Of a DNA stretch of 64,000 bases, positions 19,632 to 30,940 are shown piece by piece. Made by a program: the position numbers and the translations under genes. This DNA is from Sacculina carcini (Eukaryota > Arthropoda > Thecostraca > Sacculinidae). Where the stretch lies: the NCBI GenBank assembly GCA_916048095.2, contig OU696571.1, forward strand, positions 10,209,449-10,273,448, read 5' to 3'. The notes under the pieces were generated by a model. The model made no database searches. It was not told the origin of the DNA and saw only the letters and a list, made by a program, of their open reading frames with translations. Position 1 is the first letter of the stretch. Every line of letters begins with the position of its first letter.

Positions 19632-19870
19632 ATCCGGGGCAGAGTGTAGCGGTCGCTTAAACGTCGGCCAATAGATGGCAGTGTTTTACTACTTGCGAAA
19701 TAATTTGCGGTTTTTTTATGGCGCACTTTGGCGAGAAAGAAAAATTGCGCATTTGAAAGGTATGGTTTTTTTCTTGTGATCAAACGGTGTGCTTTCATTA
19801 TTTTTGTACAGTGCAATTTTCAACCCACCAAGGTGTCTATGAGATTGAGATGAGGTGTTTGAGATGCTAA
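19632..19870 (+). repeat. BEL polypurine tract and start of its 3' LTR
   Basis: ATCCGGGGCAGAG (19,632-19,644) is followed by TGTAGCGGTCGC. The TGTAGCGG start also occurs in the antisense BEL LTRs ending at 23,562 and 38,214. The LTR start is good, but its right end could not be placed. It differs from LTR-B, so it likely belongs to the old BEL copy that spans 1-19,870. Confidence 0.6.
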
Positions 19871-20049
19871 GGCTTATGATGTGTTGAAGTTCAGCTGCTT
19901 TTCGTTATGTATGAGTCTGTATGGAAGTTTGGTGCGAAAGCCTTATGAATGTGAACCATGTACACCTACTGCTTCAAGTGATTGTTTCCGTATACTAAGC
20001 CTGGGAATACATTGCCACATGCTGAAATTGATTCACCGGCCGTTACACA

Positions 20050-21058
20050 GACCATGCCGCTCTCAAATCTGTGCTCTCATCTAAATCGAGTGGTCGCGCT
20101 GGCAAGCACGAATAATTGTCTTTTCGTACACAATTCAGCACGTGCCTGGTGCTAAATTACCCTGTGTTATCACGGTTAGCGGTCGGATAACCAGTCGAGG
20201 ATGATGATCCGCAAGAAGTCATCGCCACGGTGTTAGATGGTGGAACCACTGTCAGTTTGGGCGACGTGAAAGCGGCGACACGAGAAGATACTCAGCTATG
20301 TGCATTACGTGATGCGCTCGAACGTGGATTCCCGGCTAAGGCAAAACAGTGAGACGCTATAATACAGCCATTCATCCTTGTGCGTTACGAATTGAGCGTT
20401 GCTGACGGATTCATGCTACGAGGAGGTTATCAGGTCGTAGTGCCGGAACGACTTCGTGAGACGTACGTCCAGGCAGCATATGAGGGTCACACCTAACTGA
20501 TAATACGAAGTGCTGCTTGGTTACCAGGAGTTGATCAGGCAGTCGATAAATTTGTTCAAGAGTGTCCAGTCTGTCAGACTACCGACAAGGGCTCATGTGG
20601 TAAGGCTCGAATAGCTCCACTGCAGGAAGTACCGCTTCCTGAAAAAGCATGGGAAAAAGTGGGCATTGACGTGGTGGGTCCAATCAATGCAGCTCCGCAA
20701 TCAAACCGCTACGCGATAACGATGGTTAACTACAGAACCAAGTGGGCAGAAATTGCGTTGACGCTTACGGTGACATCTACGATTGTGATGTATTTCATCA
20801 AGAAAGTCGCCACTAGAAAAGGATTCCCTGATGTGATCATTTCCGACAAATGAACTTCGTTCGTGAGCACTGAATTCGAGGACTATCTCGCTCGGCGTGC
20901 TATCAAACATCACAACTCAGCAGTGTGCTGGCCCAGAGGGAATCGAGTCGTGGACAGATTCAACCGCAGGCTGAAGCAGTGGTTGCTGGACTTGGACAAG
21001 ACCATTCGTGTCAGTGATCACGTGAGGCAACGGCTTGCGCTCTACCGCTCAGCACGAC
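20050..21058 (+). pseudogene. Gypsy-3 RNase H end and integrase, first part
   Basis: A decayed RNase H end (QHVPGAKLP) precedes the integrase N-terminal zinc region (VQECPVCQTTDKG), then WEKVGIDVVGPINAAPQSNRYAI (first D), KGFPDVIISDK (second D), a TGA at 20,851-20,853 within that motif, and a degraded third motif (PRGNRVVDRFNR). Several other stops lie upstream. The integrase is cut at 21,058 by an LTR element and continues at 22,556. Confidence 0.83.
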
Positions 21059-22550
21059 TGTAACAGAAATAAAACTAAAATGTATTCAGTCAGGCGCGCA
21101 TGGGCATCACTGCCCCACGCGCGCCTACAAGAGGTCACAACCAGACCAGACCACGAACACGACTCTAGCTCACACCGTGACACACGGGAGCACAAGCACA
21201 CACACACACACGCACAGTCCTCAGCCGCCGCAACAGCCAATCAGCGGCGAGCCGGTCACTCGCTCGCCGCCGCGGGGCATTCACGCTTCACTAAGCGCAT
21301 ACACACACACACCGAAGCAACTACACACACATTCTCGCACGCCATACACAATTAAACCATACACGATCACACAGACACAATATGACGCTGACACACTCAA
21401 ACACAATCTCACACACACGCACTCTCTCACTGCACACGATCACACTACACCTGCACATGTTTTTACCGAAACATTCAACAAAAATCAACAAAAAACCGCA
21501 AACCAAGCAAACCAGGAAAAATTAACCAATAAACAAAATTAACAAAACAAAAAACAAACAAAACACCTTGGCTGCAGCGAAGCAAAACGCGTCAGGCCCC
21601 AGCATCCACCACGCTCCCGCCTCGCCCGTGCTCTTCAGTGCTCCGCCGCAGCCTGCCGTCTTCTCCATCACCGGCTGCCGCGACAGGACACAACACTTCG
21701 ACCCCAGCACCCACTATGCTCCCGTCGACTCCAGTGCTATTCAGCACCCTGCCGCCAGCAGCCGGGACGTCGCCGTTCACGCAGGCCACGCCGTCGCCGT
21801 CGTTCGTCGTGTTTTCCTCCGGCTTCAGCAGCCACTCTCTGTCATCTGCCGTCCAGCACCAGCATCCTCCACGAGCGATCGTCGCCTCCACCGACAATCC
21901 TGTATTTGCCCGGCGACGTGCCTTACACCAGTGCAGGCGAGACGACCAGCATCCCTCGGCCACAGCTCCTCAAATGCCCCCTGCCGGCATCATGCTGCAC
22001 TGCCGTCCCCCTGCACACCAACCTGGCACGCCACCGAGCACCTCCACCGCTGTTCTCCGCTGGTAGGCCGCTACTGATGCTGGAAGGCATCGTCTCCGCT
22101 GCTGAAGCCGGGTCGCAGACAAAAATAATTCCAAAACCAAAAGGCCGAAATAGCTTGTAACAGAAATATAACTAAAATGTATTCAGTCAGGCGTGTGTGG
22201 GAATCACTGCCCCACGCGCGCCTACAAGAGGTCACAACCAGACCAGACCACGTACACGACTCTAGGTCACACCGTGGCACACGGGAGCACAAACACACTC
22301 ACACACGAACAGTCCTCACCCGCCGCAACAACCAATCAGCGGCGAGCCGGTAACTCGCTCGCCGCCGCGGGGCATTCACGCCTCACTAAGCGCATACACA
22401 CACACACACACACCGAAACAACTACACACACATTCTCGCACGCCATACACAATTAAGCCATACACGATCACACAGACACAATGTGACGCTGACAAACTCA
22501 AACACAATCTCACACACACGCACTCTCTCACTGCACACGATCACACTACA
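21059..22550 (+). mobile_element. Compact LTR element without pol (TRIM-like), inserted in the Gypsy-3 integrase
   Basis: Direct repeats 21,059-21,449 (391 bp) and 22,156-22,550 (395 bp) both start TGTAACAGAAAT and end CACACTACA. They flank 706 bp with no RT, protease or integrase sign. The flanks read ACGAC and ACCAC, a 5-bp TSD with one change, and the integrase resumes right after. The internal part is GC-rich and has overlapping Pro/Ser/Ala-rich frames on several strands that I do not treat as genes. Total length is 1.49 kb, so it must use enzymes from another element. Confidence 0.8.
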
Positions 22551-22555
22551 ACCAC

Positions 22556-23149
22556 ATAATGCCACCGGATCTTCCCCATCACAGCTGCTGCACGGTAGGA
22601 CTATGAGGCTGAATTTTTCGGTTGTCGAAGAAAAGCCACCACGAGTTTTGCCGGAGGAGGTTAACCGGAAGCAATCCAAGAGAAACAAAACGGCTCAAGA
22701 CTCAAAGTTCGGCGTTGAAACCTCACAGCGAAGGTCAACGTGTTTACGTTCAGAAACCGGTGCATGTCGTCAAGGGTTCCAGTCGTTTCATAGACCCTCT
22801 GACCGTAAGACGGAGAGTCGGAAAGTGGACGTTAAAGTTATCCGACGGGAGTGTTCGTAACGCTGCCCATCTGGCACCAGCCGGCGCGTCGTGCACCGAT
22901 CGAGGTGTCACAGCTGATCGGTCGGTTAGCCCGCAAACATATGTCGACGGGGATATGCCGATAAACGGCGGAGGTGCTAGAGAACGCGAGAATCAATCGA
23001 TCGGAGGTCAGTCTGCGGACACTAAGGTGGACGATAGAGCAGACGTCGAGACTCCATCGCAGATTGAGAAACCACCTGATCGCGGGTTAGTGTGGCTGCC
23101 GCCATCGAGTGGAGGATGTTGTCGTTGGCTACCCCGACGACTTGATTAA
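22556..23149 (+). pseudogene. Gypsy-3 integrase, C-terminal part
   Basis: GSSPSQLLHGRTMRL (end of the core) and, after a +1 shift near 22,720, RVYVQKPVHVVKGSSRF..PLTVRRRVGKWTLKLSDG, the C-terminal domain of Gypsy integrases of the K02A2.6/Mag-like type. The frame ends at TAA 23,147-23,149, close to a putative polypurine tract (GCAGAGAGGA) and 3' LTR. Confidence 0.83.
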
Positions 23150-23171
23150 CGCAGAGAGGACGTAGCGAAGC

Positions 23172-23411
23172 TGTAGTTACTTTTTCCTCCTAGAGATGTT
23201 GGTGTGTGTACGTTGAGAAACGACAGCTATCGCGATGACGATCAAGGTCGTCATTAAGCGTTGAACTTGATAGTGTGCGTTGATACCGTGAGGTGGTAAA
23301 TTGAGTGAGCTGTTTCAGTGTTCGTGTTGTGTTATAATAAAGATCGTGCGTTGTGATCGACTGAATTACTAATGTGCGATTAGTGATATTATTAACGCGA
23401 CCGACATTACA
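23172..23411 (+). repeat. Putative Gypsy-3 3' LTR
   Basis: TGTAGTTAC...GACATTACA follows the pol end by 22 bp and contains TATAATAAAG, a polyadenylation-like signal. No second copy was found, so the limits rest on TG/CA ends and position only. Confidence 0.5.
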
Positions 23412-23562
23412 GAGACAAAATGAGTAACACAGAAATAACAACAATACACAATTACGACAATAAATTAATGAATAAAAACAGTGAAACGACATATACACTC
23501 ATTGCGCTATCCTAGCGCCATCTGGTGACAGGTCTGTCGTCACCATGTACGCATCCGCTACA
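23412..23562 (-). repeat. BEL-type LTR fragment, antisense
   Basis: About 120 bp ending CCGCTACA (minus-strand start TGTAGCGG) matches 38,095-38,214: both share GACAATAAATTAATGAATAA and GCGCCATCTG.TGACA. Gypsy-3 may have inserted into it. Confidence 0.65.
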
Positions 23563-24090
23563 ACCTATAGCAACGTACAAATGAACGGGAATTCGTCATT
23601 CTGCATTGGAATAGTATTTTCAAATTAGATTTACGATTCCTATATTTCATTCGATTTTTTTTCTTTATCATCATTGGATTCAGTGTTTTCTGAACGAATA
23701 GTTAACGTAAATCACGAATATACTGTTAGGAAATAATCAATAAGAAAAAAGAACTCTTTAATTGACAGCCGTCAATTGACGGCTCCGGTCTTTCTCAGTG
23801 GTTAAATTTCTCGGTCCTTCTAGTTATAAAATCAGCGATCGTGTTGAACTGAATCTGCAGCTAAATATTTCGATGACATACCGACATTAACCAGGTCATC
23901 TATAAGAGAGTGCCTACCAAGAATCTATAGGAGATCCATACCTACATACATCTATACGATACAACTAAAGGATGTAAATCTATAGGAGCACTGCATCTGG
24001 TGAGTGGTTGCAGCGTCAGATGATGCTAGCAGATCACATGTCATGGGCTTAGCACAGCATTAAGCACATCAGTTGGTGTGCGTACAAGAG
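23563..24090. other. Gene-free stretch with a piggyBac-like end
   Basis: No gene visible. A perfect 16-bp palindrome GCCGTCAATTGACGGC (23,768-23,783) followed by TCCGGTCTTTCTCAGTGG and then TTAA (23,802-23,805) looks like the right end of a TTAA-specific element. A second similar end, CTCGGTCCTTCTAG, follows at 23,810. Confidence 0.5.
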
Positions 24091-25674
24091 TAGAGATGCG
24101 ACCTAAAAAAAACCGAGGTTTTTTTTATAAAAAACCCCGTTTTTTTTGCCCAAAAAAAACGCGACAAAAAAAACACGTTCTTTTTGGCTTTCTTGAAAAG
24201 TCATGCAAAAAATTCAAATTATGGAAATGATATATTTGGGATGTTAAATGAATTATTTTGTATCAACACATGAGTTATAAATGCTATTAGTGACCCTATC
24301 AAATTGAATTATCATTAAATATGCACAATATAATTGTTATAATGTGTCTGAAAGCCCTAATATCATTGCTTGCACAGTACTGTGCGGCACTTCTATGTAT
24401 ACAGTAAATGTTTGCATTCAATTATTGAGTTAATCATTGTGTAAGAAAGCAGGGTTTGAGAACCGTTTTTATGCTAAGATCTGAAACTGTTTTAAAAAAA
24501 CAACAGGTGGCATAATTTATTTTTATTTTTACATATTACTTTTTTCCTACCAGAAATGAACTACGTTGATTATAATAAGTTTCATCATTTCATTCAGCAG
24601 ATCAATTATCTGCAAAAATAAAAGTATAAACATTGCAAATATTTATACAAATACTACAAATATACACACAAACATAGTTTCCCTAATGAGACTACGAATA
24701 AAAGCGGGTCACATCAATCAGAGTGGCAATCCTGACCAGAAAAACGGGCAATATTTTCGTGTAGGAAAAAAACGACTGAGGAGATATATTTAATGTACAA
24801 AAAAGTATTTGAACACAAATTTCTACATCGAAGAAGCCATCATCCATAAAACCAGTTCTAAAAACAGGTTACAAATAAAACCCAATTAATTTGGTTCAGC
24901 TTTCCTTGATAGGCTGCCATTTTTTCTAAATCTCTACATCTACGAAAACCGTTTTTCAAAAAAAATATTTTGAAAAAACCATGTTATAAAAAAACAGTTT
25001 AAATCAAGTGGTTTAACCAGCCGCTAATACGTACCAGCAGGCTACTTGCTATACAAAAGCTATTTAAACGTACATCAATCAAATCTACCTTACATGGATA
25101 CTGTTTTAGAAAAAATTGTTTAATTAAAAGAACGTTAAATATACGTTTGTCAAAAAAACACTTGACCAACCAATTAACTTGTCTTTTTCTGCTGTCAAAA
25201 ATTTCTGAATCTGTACATTAATATAATGAATTTAAAACCAATTTGAAAAACATCATTACATTTTTTCATAAAAAATTGATTTATATAAAAAATACACATG
25301 ATTACTAAATGAATTTGTTTTGTTCTACTGACAAACTATTTCAAATATCCACATAATTATAACCATCTTTAAAAACATGGGTTTTCTCAATGAAAAAACC
25401 TTAACCACCGGATCCGGATGCGCTTTCAAACAGTCTCCTGAGGTATTTATTGATAAATATTTTTGTTTTTCATACTATTATCAAATTATATCTGAAATGA
25501 GATACGTAAAGATGTACAAAACGTCAATTAAACTCGTTTCTATGTACTAAAATCCAACATCCGATGACAATTGGGGCTAATTCTAAAAAACCCAAAAAAA
25601 CAAAAAAACAACAAAAAAAACATGTATTTTGCAAAAAAACCGCCACCAAATGAAAACGGTTTTTTGCATCACTA
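24091..25674. mobile_element. Non-autonomous hAT element, 1.58 kb, perfect 8-bp TSD
   Basis: The ends are TAGAGATGCGACC... and the complement of TAGTGATGCAAAAAACCG. They are flanked by the exact 8-bp repeat TACAAGAG (24,083-24,090 and 25,675-25,682), the TSD length of hAT elements. The interior is AT-rich with many AAAAAACCG/GGTTTTTT words near both ends and no transposase frame. Related ends occur at 48,145 and 63,975. Confidence 0.88.
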
Positions 25675-25839
25675 TACAAGAGCCTTGTACTGTTACAAAT
25701 TCACGTGTTTCATTGATTCATAGTAGCCTCAACTGCTGTACTATCATCCACTGATATAGAGGGCAGCAAGAAAAGTGAGAAAAGCGGACGAAGGTTATTA
25801 TTATTGTGATTATTATTATTATTATCAATTACAGGCACA

Positions 25840-25980
25840 TCTACACCATTTGCAATTTGATTTGATCCAAATGTAATTTTTTTTATCCAAAGGAAATCTG
25901 ATTTAATCCTATTTTCATCTGATTTAATCCAAATGAAATTTAATTCGATCAAAATTCTGATTTTCAAAATTGAAACTTAA
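25840..25980. repeat. ATTTGATCCAAAT-rich repeat, related to 58,735-58,812
   Basis: Words such as GATTTGATCCAAATG and GATTTAATCCAAATGAAAT recur four times and reappear on the other strand at 58,735-58,812 next to a CATTTGCAAATTGA word. It is an unclassified dispersed repeat. Confidence 0.5.
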
Positions 25981-26090
25981 CACTAGAAGGACCGGAGTCA
26001 TCAAATGACGGCTATTCAAATTTCAGTCTCAAATAACTTTTCATTGGTTAGAGTTACATACTTGTATTTTCCTGACTTATTTTTTTGGTA
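25981..26090 (+). mobile_element. piggyBac-like left terminus, split by Gypsy-2
   Basis: TTAA (25,977-25,980) precedes CACTAGAAGGACCGGAGTCA, similar to the inverted ends at 23,801 and about 31,290. TTAA is the piggyBac target. No transposase is visible, so it is probably a MITE. Gypsy-2 interrupts it at 26,091. Confidence 0.45.
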
Positions 26091-26226
26091 TGTGGCCTCC
26101 GCGCCAGCATTGTATTTTATATTCATTTGTATATGTGTTGTTTCATTTGTGGTTTCCGACATACGTTTCCCAGTCAGTCGATCAATACACAGTTACGTGT
26201 TATTATCTTTTGTAGGCGTTCCTACA
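26091..26226 (+). repeat. Gypsy-2 5' LTR
   Basis: 136-bp direct repeat of 30,288-30,423, followed at 26,228 by the primer-binding site TGGTGACCCCGAACG. Confidence 0.92.
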
Positions 26227-26289
26227 AGTGGTGACCCCGAACGTTCGTTGTAAAATATTTTTCTGTATTTATTCGCCTGAAATATCACA

Positions 26290-27064
26290 ATGTCAATTGA
26301 GCCAACAGACGCTCTTTCAGCAGCAGTCCGGGTGGAGCTGCCCGTGTTTGATGACACTGATGTTGACACGTGGCTACTGATGTGTGATAATCTGTTGGAA
26401 GATGGAGGAGTGAAGACACAGCTGACCAAATCTCGCAAAGTCTTGGCAAAACTTCCCCCCGCGAAGTTTCGCATTGTCAAGGACCTCGCGAGTCAATCAC
26501 CGCTGGCAGCCGACTGCTACGATTGACTTCAAAGCAGACTGCGTACCAGGCTCCAACTGTCTCTAGCTGAGACGCTCCAGCGTTTGGAGAGCCTTCCTCG
26601 GCGGCTGGGCTCCATGAAGCCATCCGAGCTTTATGACGTCATGCACGCGCTGTACCCACATGGTCTTTTTGCTCAGGCTTCCCTCAGAGATGCAGCTCCT
26701 GTGCAGAGAATTGCTGAATACAGTAACTCTTCGTGAGGCTGCCCTCAAAATCGACATACACCATCGTGCACGCTCTCATGAGACACCAGCGTCAACTCTT
26801 GTGGTCAGCCAGGAGATCAGTGACGACGACGAATGTGTTGTTGCTGTCACGCGCCATGCGGCCGCACGTGCCCCAACAGACGCGGTTAATCGCCGTCAAA
26901 ACAGCTCGCAGCAAGCAACTGCAGGTTCAAGTTTCGTAGACCGCTGGTGTCGCCTCCACCGCAAATATGGTCCCGCCGCGCGGAATTGTGCTGGACCGTG
27001 CACGTACCACGTTGACCTGCCACAGTTCCAACGACCGGGAAACGGGCGCGGCAACCGGCGGTAA
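26290..27064 (+). pseudogene. gag: Gypsy-2 Gag, broken
   Basis: The ATG at 26,290 begins a DUF7041-type Gag (MSIEPTDALSAAVRVELPVF, FRIVKDLASQSP). An in-frame TGA stands at 26,524-26,526. The same frame continues (TRLQLSLAETLQRLESLPRR, GSMKPSELYDVMHALYP), and a frameshift near 26,670 moves it to EMQLLCRELLNTVTLREAAL. It ends with the cysteine motif CRLHRKYGPAARNCAGPC in place of a CCHC knuckle, as usual in this Gypsy branch. The stop TAA at 27,062-27,064 overlaps the Pol ATG. Confidence 0.87.
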
Positions 27065-30000
27065 TGGTCACGTCCGGTTGCCTCAAACGTGAGTGCAACC
27101 TGTTGTTTGTGACCGACATCTCTGGCCGCAAGTACCTTGTTGACAGTGGTTCAGAGGTGTCATTGTTACCCGTCGGTCAGAAACACCTCAGCGAGTTGCC
27201 TCAACCGAAACTTCGAGCGGCTAACGGCTCTTCCATACCCGTTTACGAGGCTGGTCGCCTAGTCAGCGTCGATCTGGGCCTGGGTAGAGTTTATTCTTTC
27301 AAATTCATCGTCGCGGCTGTACCCACACCGATAATCGGTGCAGACTTCTTGAGGGAATATGGTCTCATGATTGACATGCAAGGCCGGCGACTCGTCGACA
27401 GTGCGACATTTTTGTCCACTAATTCATCACGTCATGTTGACCATCCGGATCTCACGTGCATAAGTGCCGTTCAACGCTCCAATCAAGATGGTGATTTGTT
27501 CCGCGATATCCGCCAGTCTAGCGCGTTCGAGAAACTGGCAGTTCCGCCGTCTGGTTTTCCGGTGGTTACTGTTCCAGGTGTGACGCATCATATCGTCACA
27601 CGCGGCAGCCCAGTGTTCGCGCGTCCTCGTCGCCTGATGCCTGCCAAACTCGCCGCCGCCAAACGTGAACTCGACGAGCTGATCGCACGTGGTATTCTGG
27701 TGCCGTCGTCGTCTCCTTGGTCAAGCCCTATACACTTGGTCGAGAAGGACGGCGACACTTCCTTCAGAATGGTGGGATGTTATGAGCGTCTGAACGCCAT
27801 AACTGTACCTGACAGGTACCCCGTACCACATATGCAAACGTTTACCGACCAACTGGCTGGAGCCAAAATCTTCAGCACAATTGACCTACCTCGTGCATTT
27901 GCCCAAGTACCGGTGCATGAAGACGATCAAGAAAAGACAACCATCACGACCCCATTTGGACTTTTCCATTACACGAGGATGCCGTTTGGTCTCTGCAACG
28001 CGGATCAGACGTTCCAGAGGCTAATGGACACCGTACTTCGAGGCATGCCACGGGCTTACTGCTACCTGGACGACATTATCGTGTTCTCGCCAGACGCTGA
28101 GACCCATCGCGAGGATCTGCAGGAACTTTTCCGCCGCCTGCTGCTGGCTGGGCTGGCTGTGAAGCCAGAGAAGTGCGTTTTCGGTGCATCCAGCGTTCGA
28201 TTCGTAGGCCTCGAGGTGTCAGCCTGCGGCATAGAACCTCTCCCAGACAAAGTCGCCCACTTGCTGGCCATGCAGCCCCCTCGCGCCGCCACGCAGTGCA
28301 GGCGCTATCTGGGAATGGTCAACCATTTCCATCGGTTCCTACCCAACCTGGCATCCACTCTCGAACCGCTCCATGCAGCAGCAAAGCTCAAACGCGAGTT
28401 CGTCTGGGGACCCCAGCAAGCAGCAGCTTTTGAGAGCACCAAGTCAGCGTTAGCGGCCGTATCCCGTCTCGCGTATCCTCTGCACGACGCGCTAACCAAG
28501 GTCGTAGCTGACGCATCGGATCGCGCAGTAGGTGCAGTCATCCTGCAGCTGCAGAATCATAAGTGGGTACCACTTGCGTATCACTCGCGCATACTGACCG
28601 GTTCACAGCTAAAGTGGTGTACAGGAGACAAATAATTGTTTGCCTTGTTCAGCGCCGTGAAACAATTCAGACACCTCTTAGAAGGCCGTCCGAATTTACA
28701 ACTGTGGACTGACCACAAACCGCTGATTCATGCATTCACCAGCTCATCCGAGCGATCAGCTCGCGTTCAGCGCCAACTGGCGTACCTCAGGAAATTCTCG
28801 ACTGACGTCAGGCACATCAAGGGTCGTGACAATGCCGTCTCAGACTGTCTCAGTCGTCCACCAGACGATGCCTTGCGTTCAGTGTCTGAGATACATGCTG
28901 AGGCTCAGCAAGGCTTATACCTTAAAAAGCTTGCCTTAGCACAACAAGGAGCTTCAGATATCGCCGCTCTCGCCGCTTCTTCCTCGCTTCGTATTGAGCG
29001 CCGTGATGTTGAAGGCGTGCCGACTGGTCTTCTGGTGGACGTCTCCACCGGTGTTGACCGCCCACTCGCACCTGAGGCGTTGCAGCACGAGATCTATCTG
29101 CTATTTCACAGCATGCACCATCCCAGCGCGCGAACAGCCCGGCGCCTGATCTCGGAACGCTTTGTGTTTAGTCGCATAAGCTCGAAAGTGTCAGCTTGGG
29201 TGAGGAATTGCACCCTCTGTCAACGATGCAAGGTCGGCCGTCACCAACATACGTCGTTGCGCCGCCCTGCAACACCATCTGGACGTTTCGAGGCGCTTCA
29301 CGTTGACGTCGTCGGACCACTTCCGGAAGACAGTGGTCATCGCTATTTTTTCACAATAGTGGACAGGTACACGCGTTACCCCGAGGCAATACCGATGCCA
29401 GAGGCTTCTGCTGCGTCTTGTGCTCGCGCATTACTTGATTGGACGTCTCGGTTCGGTATGTGCCTGTGCATTACGTCCGACCGTGGCCGACAGTTTGTGT
29501 CCGACCTGTGGACCGAGTTTTGGTCCATCCTCGGGGTTCAGCTGAAGACAACGTGCGCCTATTCTCCTCAGCAGAATGGATTAGTAGAGCGTATTCATCG
29601 CCAGCTGAAATCCTCTCTTACTGCTGCTCTAGAGAGCAATGTCAACTGGATGGCGGCCCTGCCCTTGGTTATGATGGGCATGCGGGCGGCGTACAAGCCG
29701 GACATAAATTCATCATCAGCGGAGATGGTGTTTGGCGAAAAAATGCGCCTCCCGGGCCAATTTTTCTCACAGACTCAGTTGTCACCAGCGAATGAGACAG
29801 CTCGACAGCTCGCTACCTCAATGTCCAGACTCCGGCCAACACCGACCGCTTGGCACCGGCGCTACGACGCCGACCGTCCGTTTGTGTCGCAGCCGCTGAT
29901 GACGGCGACACATGTGTTTGTTCGTGTGGATGCTGTGCGTCGACCACTGACTCCCCCTTACCGCGGACCGTATGCCGTGCTTCAGCGCGGTGACAAAGCA

Positions 30001-30261
30001 TTCGTTTTGGACTTCAACGGACGCCCGGACACATTCGCCATCGACCGTTTGAAGCCGGCATTTTCCGAGAGAAGCCAAACCTGCAGCTCACCACTGCCAC
30101 CTTCAGCCCAAACTTCTCAAGGCGCCGCCGAGGCAGCTGCGGTTCCCACGTCGGTAACGGAGTCGCCTGTTCCTGCTGACACTTCACACACACTCCGGCC
30201 TCCCAGAATCGTTTGGTCCAGGCGCGCCAGGCCAATTTGCGCCCCGGTTCGTTTTCAGTAG
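27064..30261 (+). pseudogene. pol: Gypsy-2 Pol (protease-RT-RNase H-integrase), one premature stop
   Basis: The ATG at 27,064 shares its A with the Gag stop (TAATG). Order: protease VDSGSEVSLLP (about residues 22-32), RT with FSTIDLPRAFAQVPV and YCYLDDIIVFS (about 345), RNase H with VVADASDRAVGAVI, then TAA at 28,633-28,635 where the family normally has an acidic codon before the LFA..VKQFRHLLEGR motif. The same frame continues to the integrase: zinc region (HSMHHPSARTARRL, CTLCQRC), LHVDVVGPL, SDRGRQFVSD, QQNGLVERIHRQLK, and a C-terminal domain VFVRVDAVRRPL..YRGPYAVL. It ends TAG at 30,259-30,261, just before the 3' LTR. Confidence 0.92.
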
Positions 30262-30287
30262 TCGGTGCTCCGCACCTGGGATGGAAC

Positions 30288-30423
30288 TGTGGCCTCCGCG
30301 CCAGCATTGTATTTTATATTCATTTGTATATGTGTTGTTTCATTTGTGGTTTCCGACATACGTTTCCCAGTCAGTCGATCAATACACAGTTACGTGTTAT
30401 TATCTTTTGTAGGCGTTCCTACA
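30288..30423 (+). repeat. Gypsy-2 3' LTR
   Basis: Direct repeat of the 5' LTR with no difference seen by eye. It is followed by the TSD copy GGTA. Confidence 0.92.
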
Positions 30424-30491
30424 GGTAAAATGGACATATTGTCAAAATATTAGTTGTCTAGCATTAATAGTTTTTGCTATAGAAACAAAAC

Positions 30492-30940
30492 TACCTAGAA
30501 GGATCAGAGCCGTCAATGGACGGTTGTTATTTGGGATAGCTTTTTTTCGGCAATCGTTTCCCGAAATTATTAATCAGTATATATATTCGAATAATGTAGA
30601 CAACACTAAATCTAATGGTGCTAAAATGATTATAATGTGCGAGACCAACGACAATGTTCAAAACTAGAGCACCTCAAATTGTACAATTTCACCATGATAC
30701 CAAGCCCAAAAACCAATAAACGCGACTGAAGTACGACCGGTACAGCCTGAACATACCCTAAAAATGTCTAGAGCACCAAGTTGCACCAAGTGACTGAGTG
30801 ACAAGTGACAAGTTGCACCAGAGTATCAAGTGATTTGCTTGCGAGATATACCCTTATTGACTAAACTAATTAACTAAATCTGTATTGTTACATAGTCTGG
30901 CGGTCAAACCGCCATTTGACGACTGCGGTTCTTACAGGCT
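30492..30940. mobile_element. MITE-like inverted-repeat element (piggyBac-like termini)
   Basis: The left end ACCTAGAAGGATCAGAGCCG..CAATGGACGG and the complement of the right end (GCCTGTAAGAACCGCAGTCG..CAAATGGCGG) align over about 33 bp. There is no transposase frame and no clear TSD. It shares its terminal pattern with the ends at 23,801, 25,981 and 31,290. Confidence 0.45.

Larger units (their letters stand above)
26091..30423 (+). mobile_element. Gypsy-2, young LTR retrotransposon with 136-bp LTRs
   Basis: LTRs 26,091-26,226 and 30,288-30,423 start TGTGGCCTCCGCG and end CGTTCCTACA. I see no difference between them. The TSD is GGTA (26,087-26,090 and 30,424-30,427). After the 5' LTR comes AGTGGTGACCCCGAACG, a primer-binding site of the TGGTGACCCC type. 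Gag and Pol frames fill the interior. Identical LTRs imply a recent insertion although the genes are already damaged, so it may have been mobilised in trans or mutated after insertion. Confidence 0.93.

Noticed and set aside
21568-22077. Overlapping 120-170-codon frames in the TRIM-like interior
   Set aside because: Frames open simultaneously in several phases because of GC-rich, Ser/Pro/Ala-rich composition. No ATG context or family similarity.
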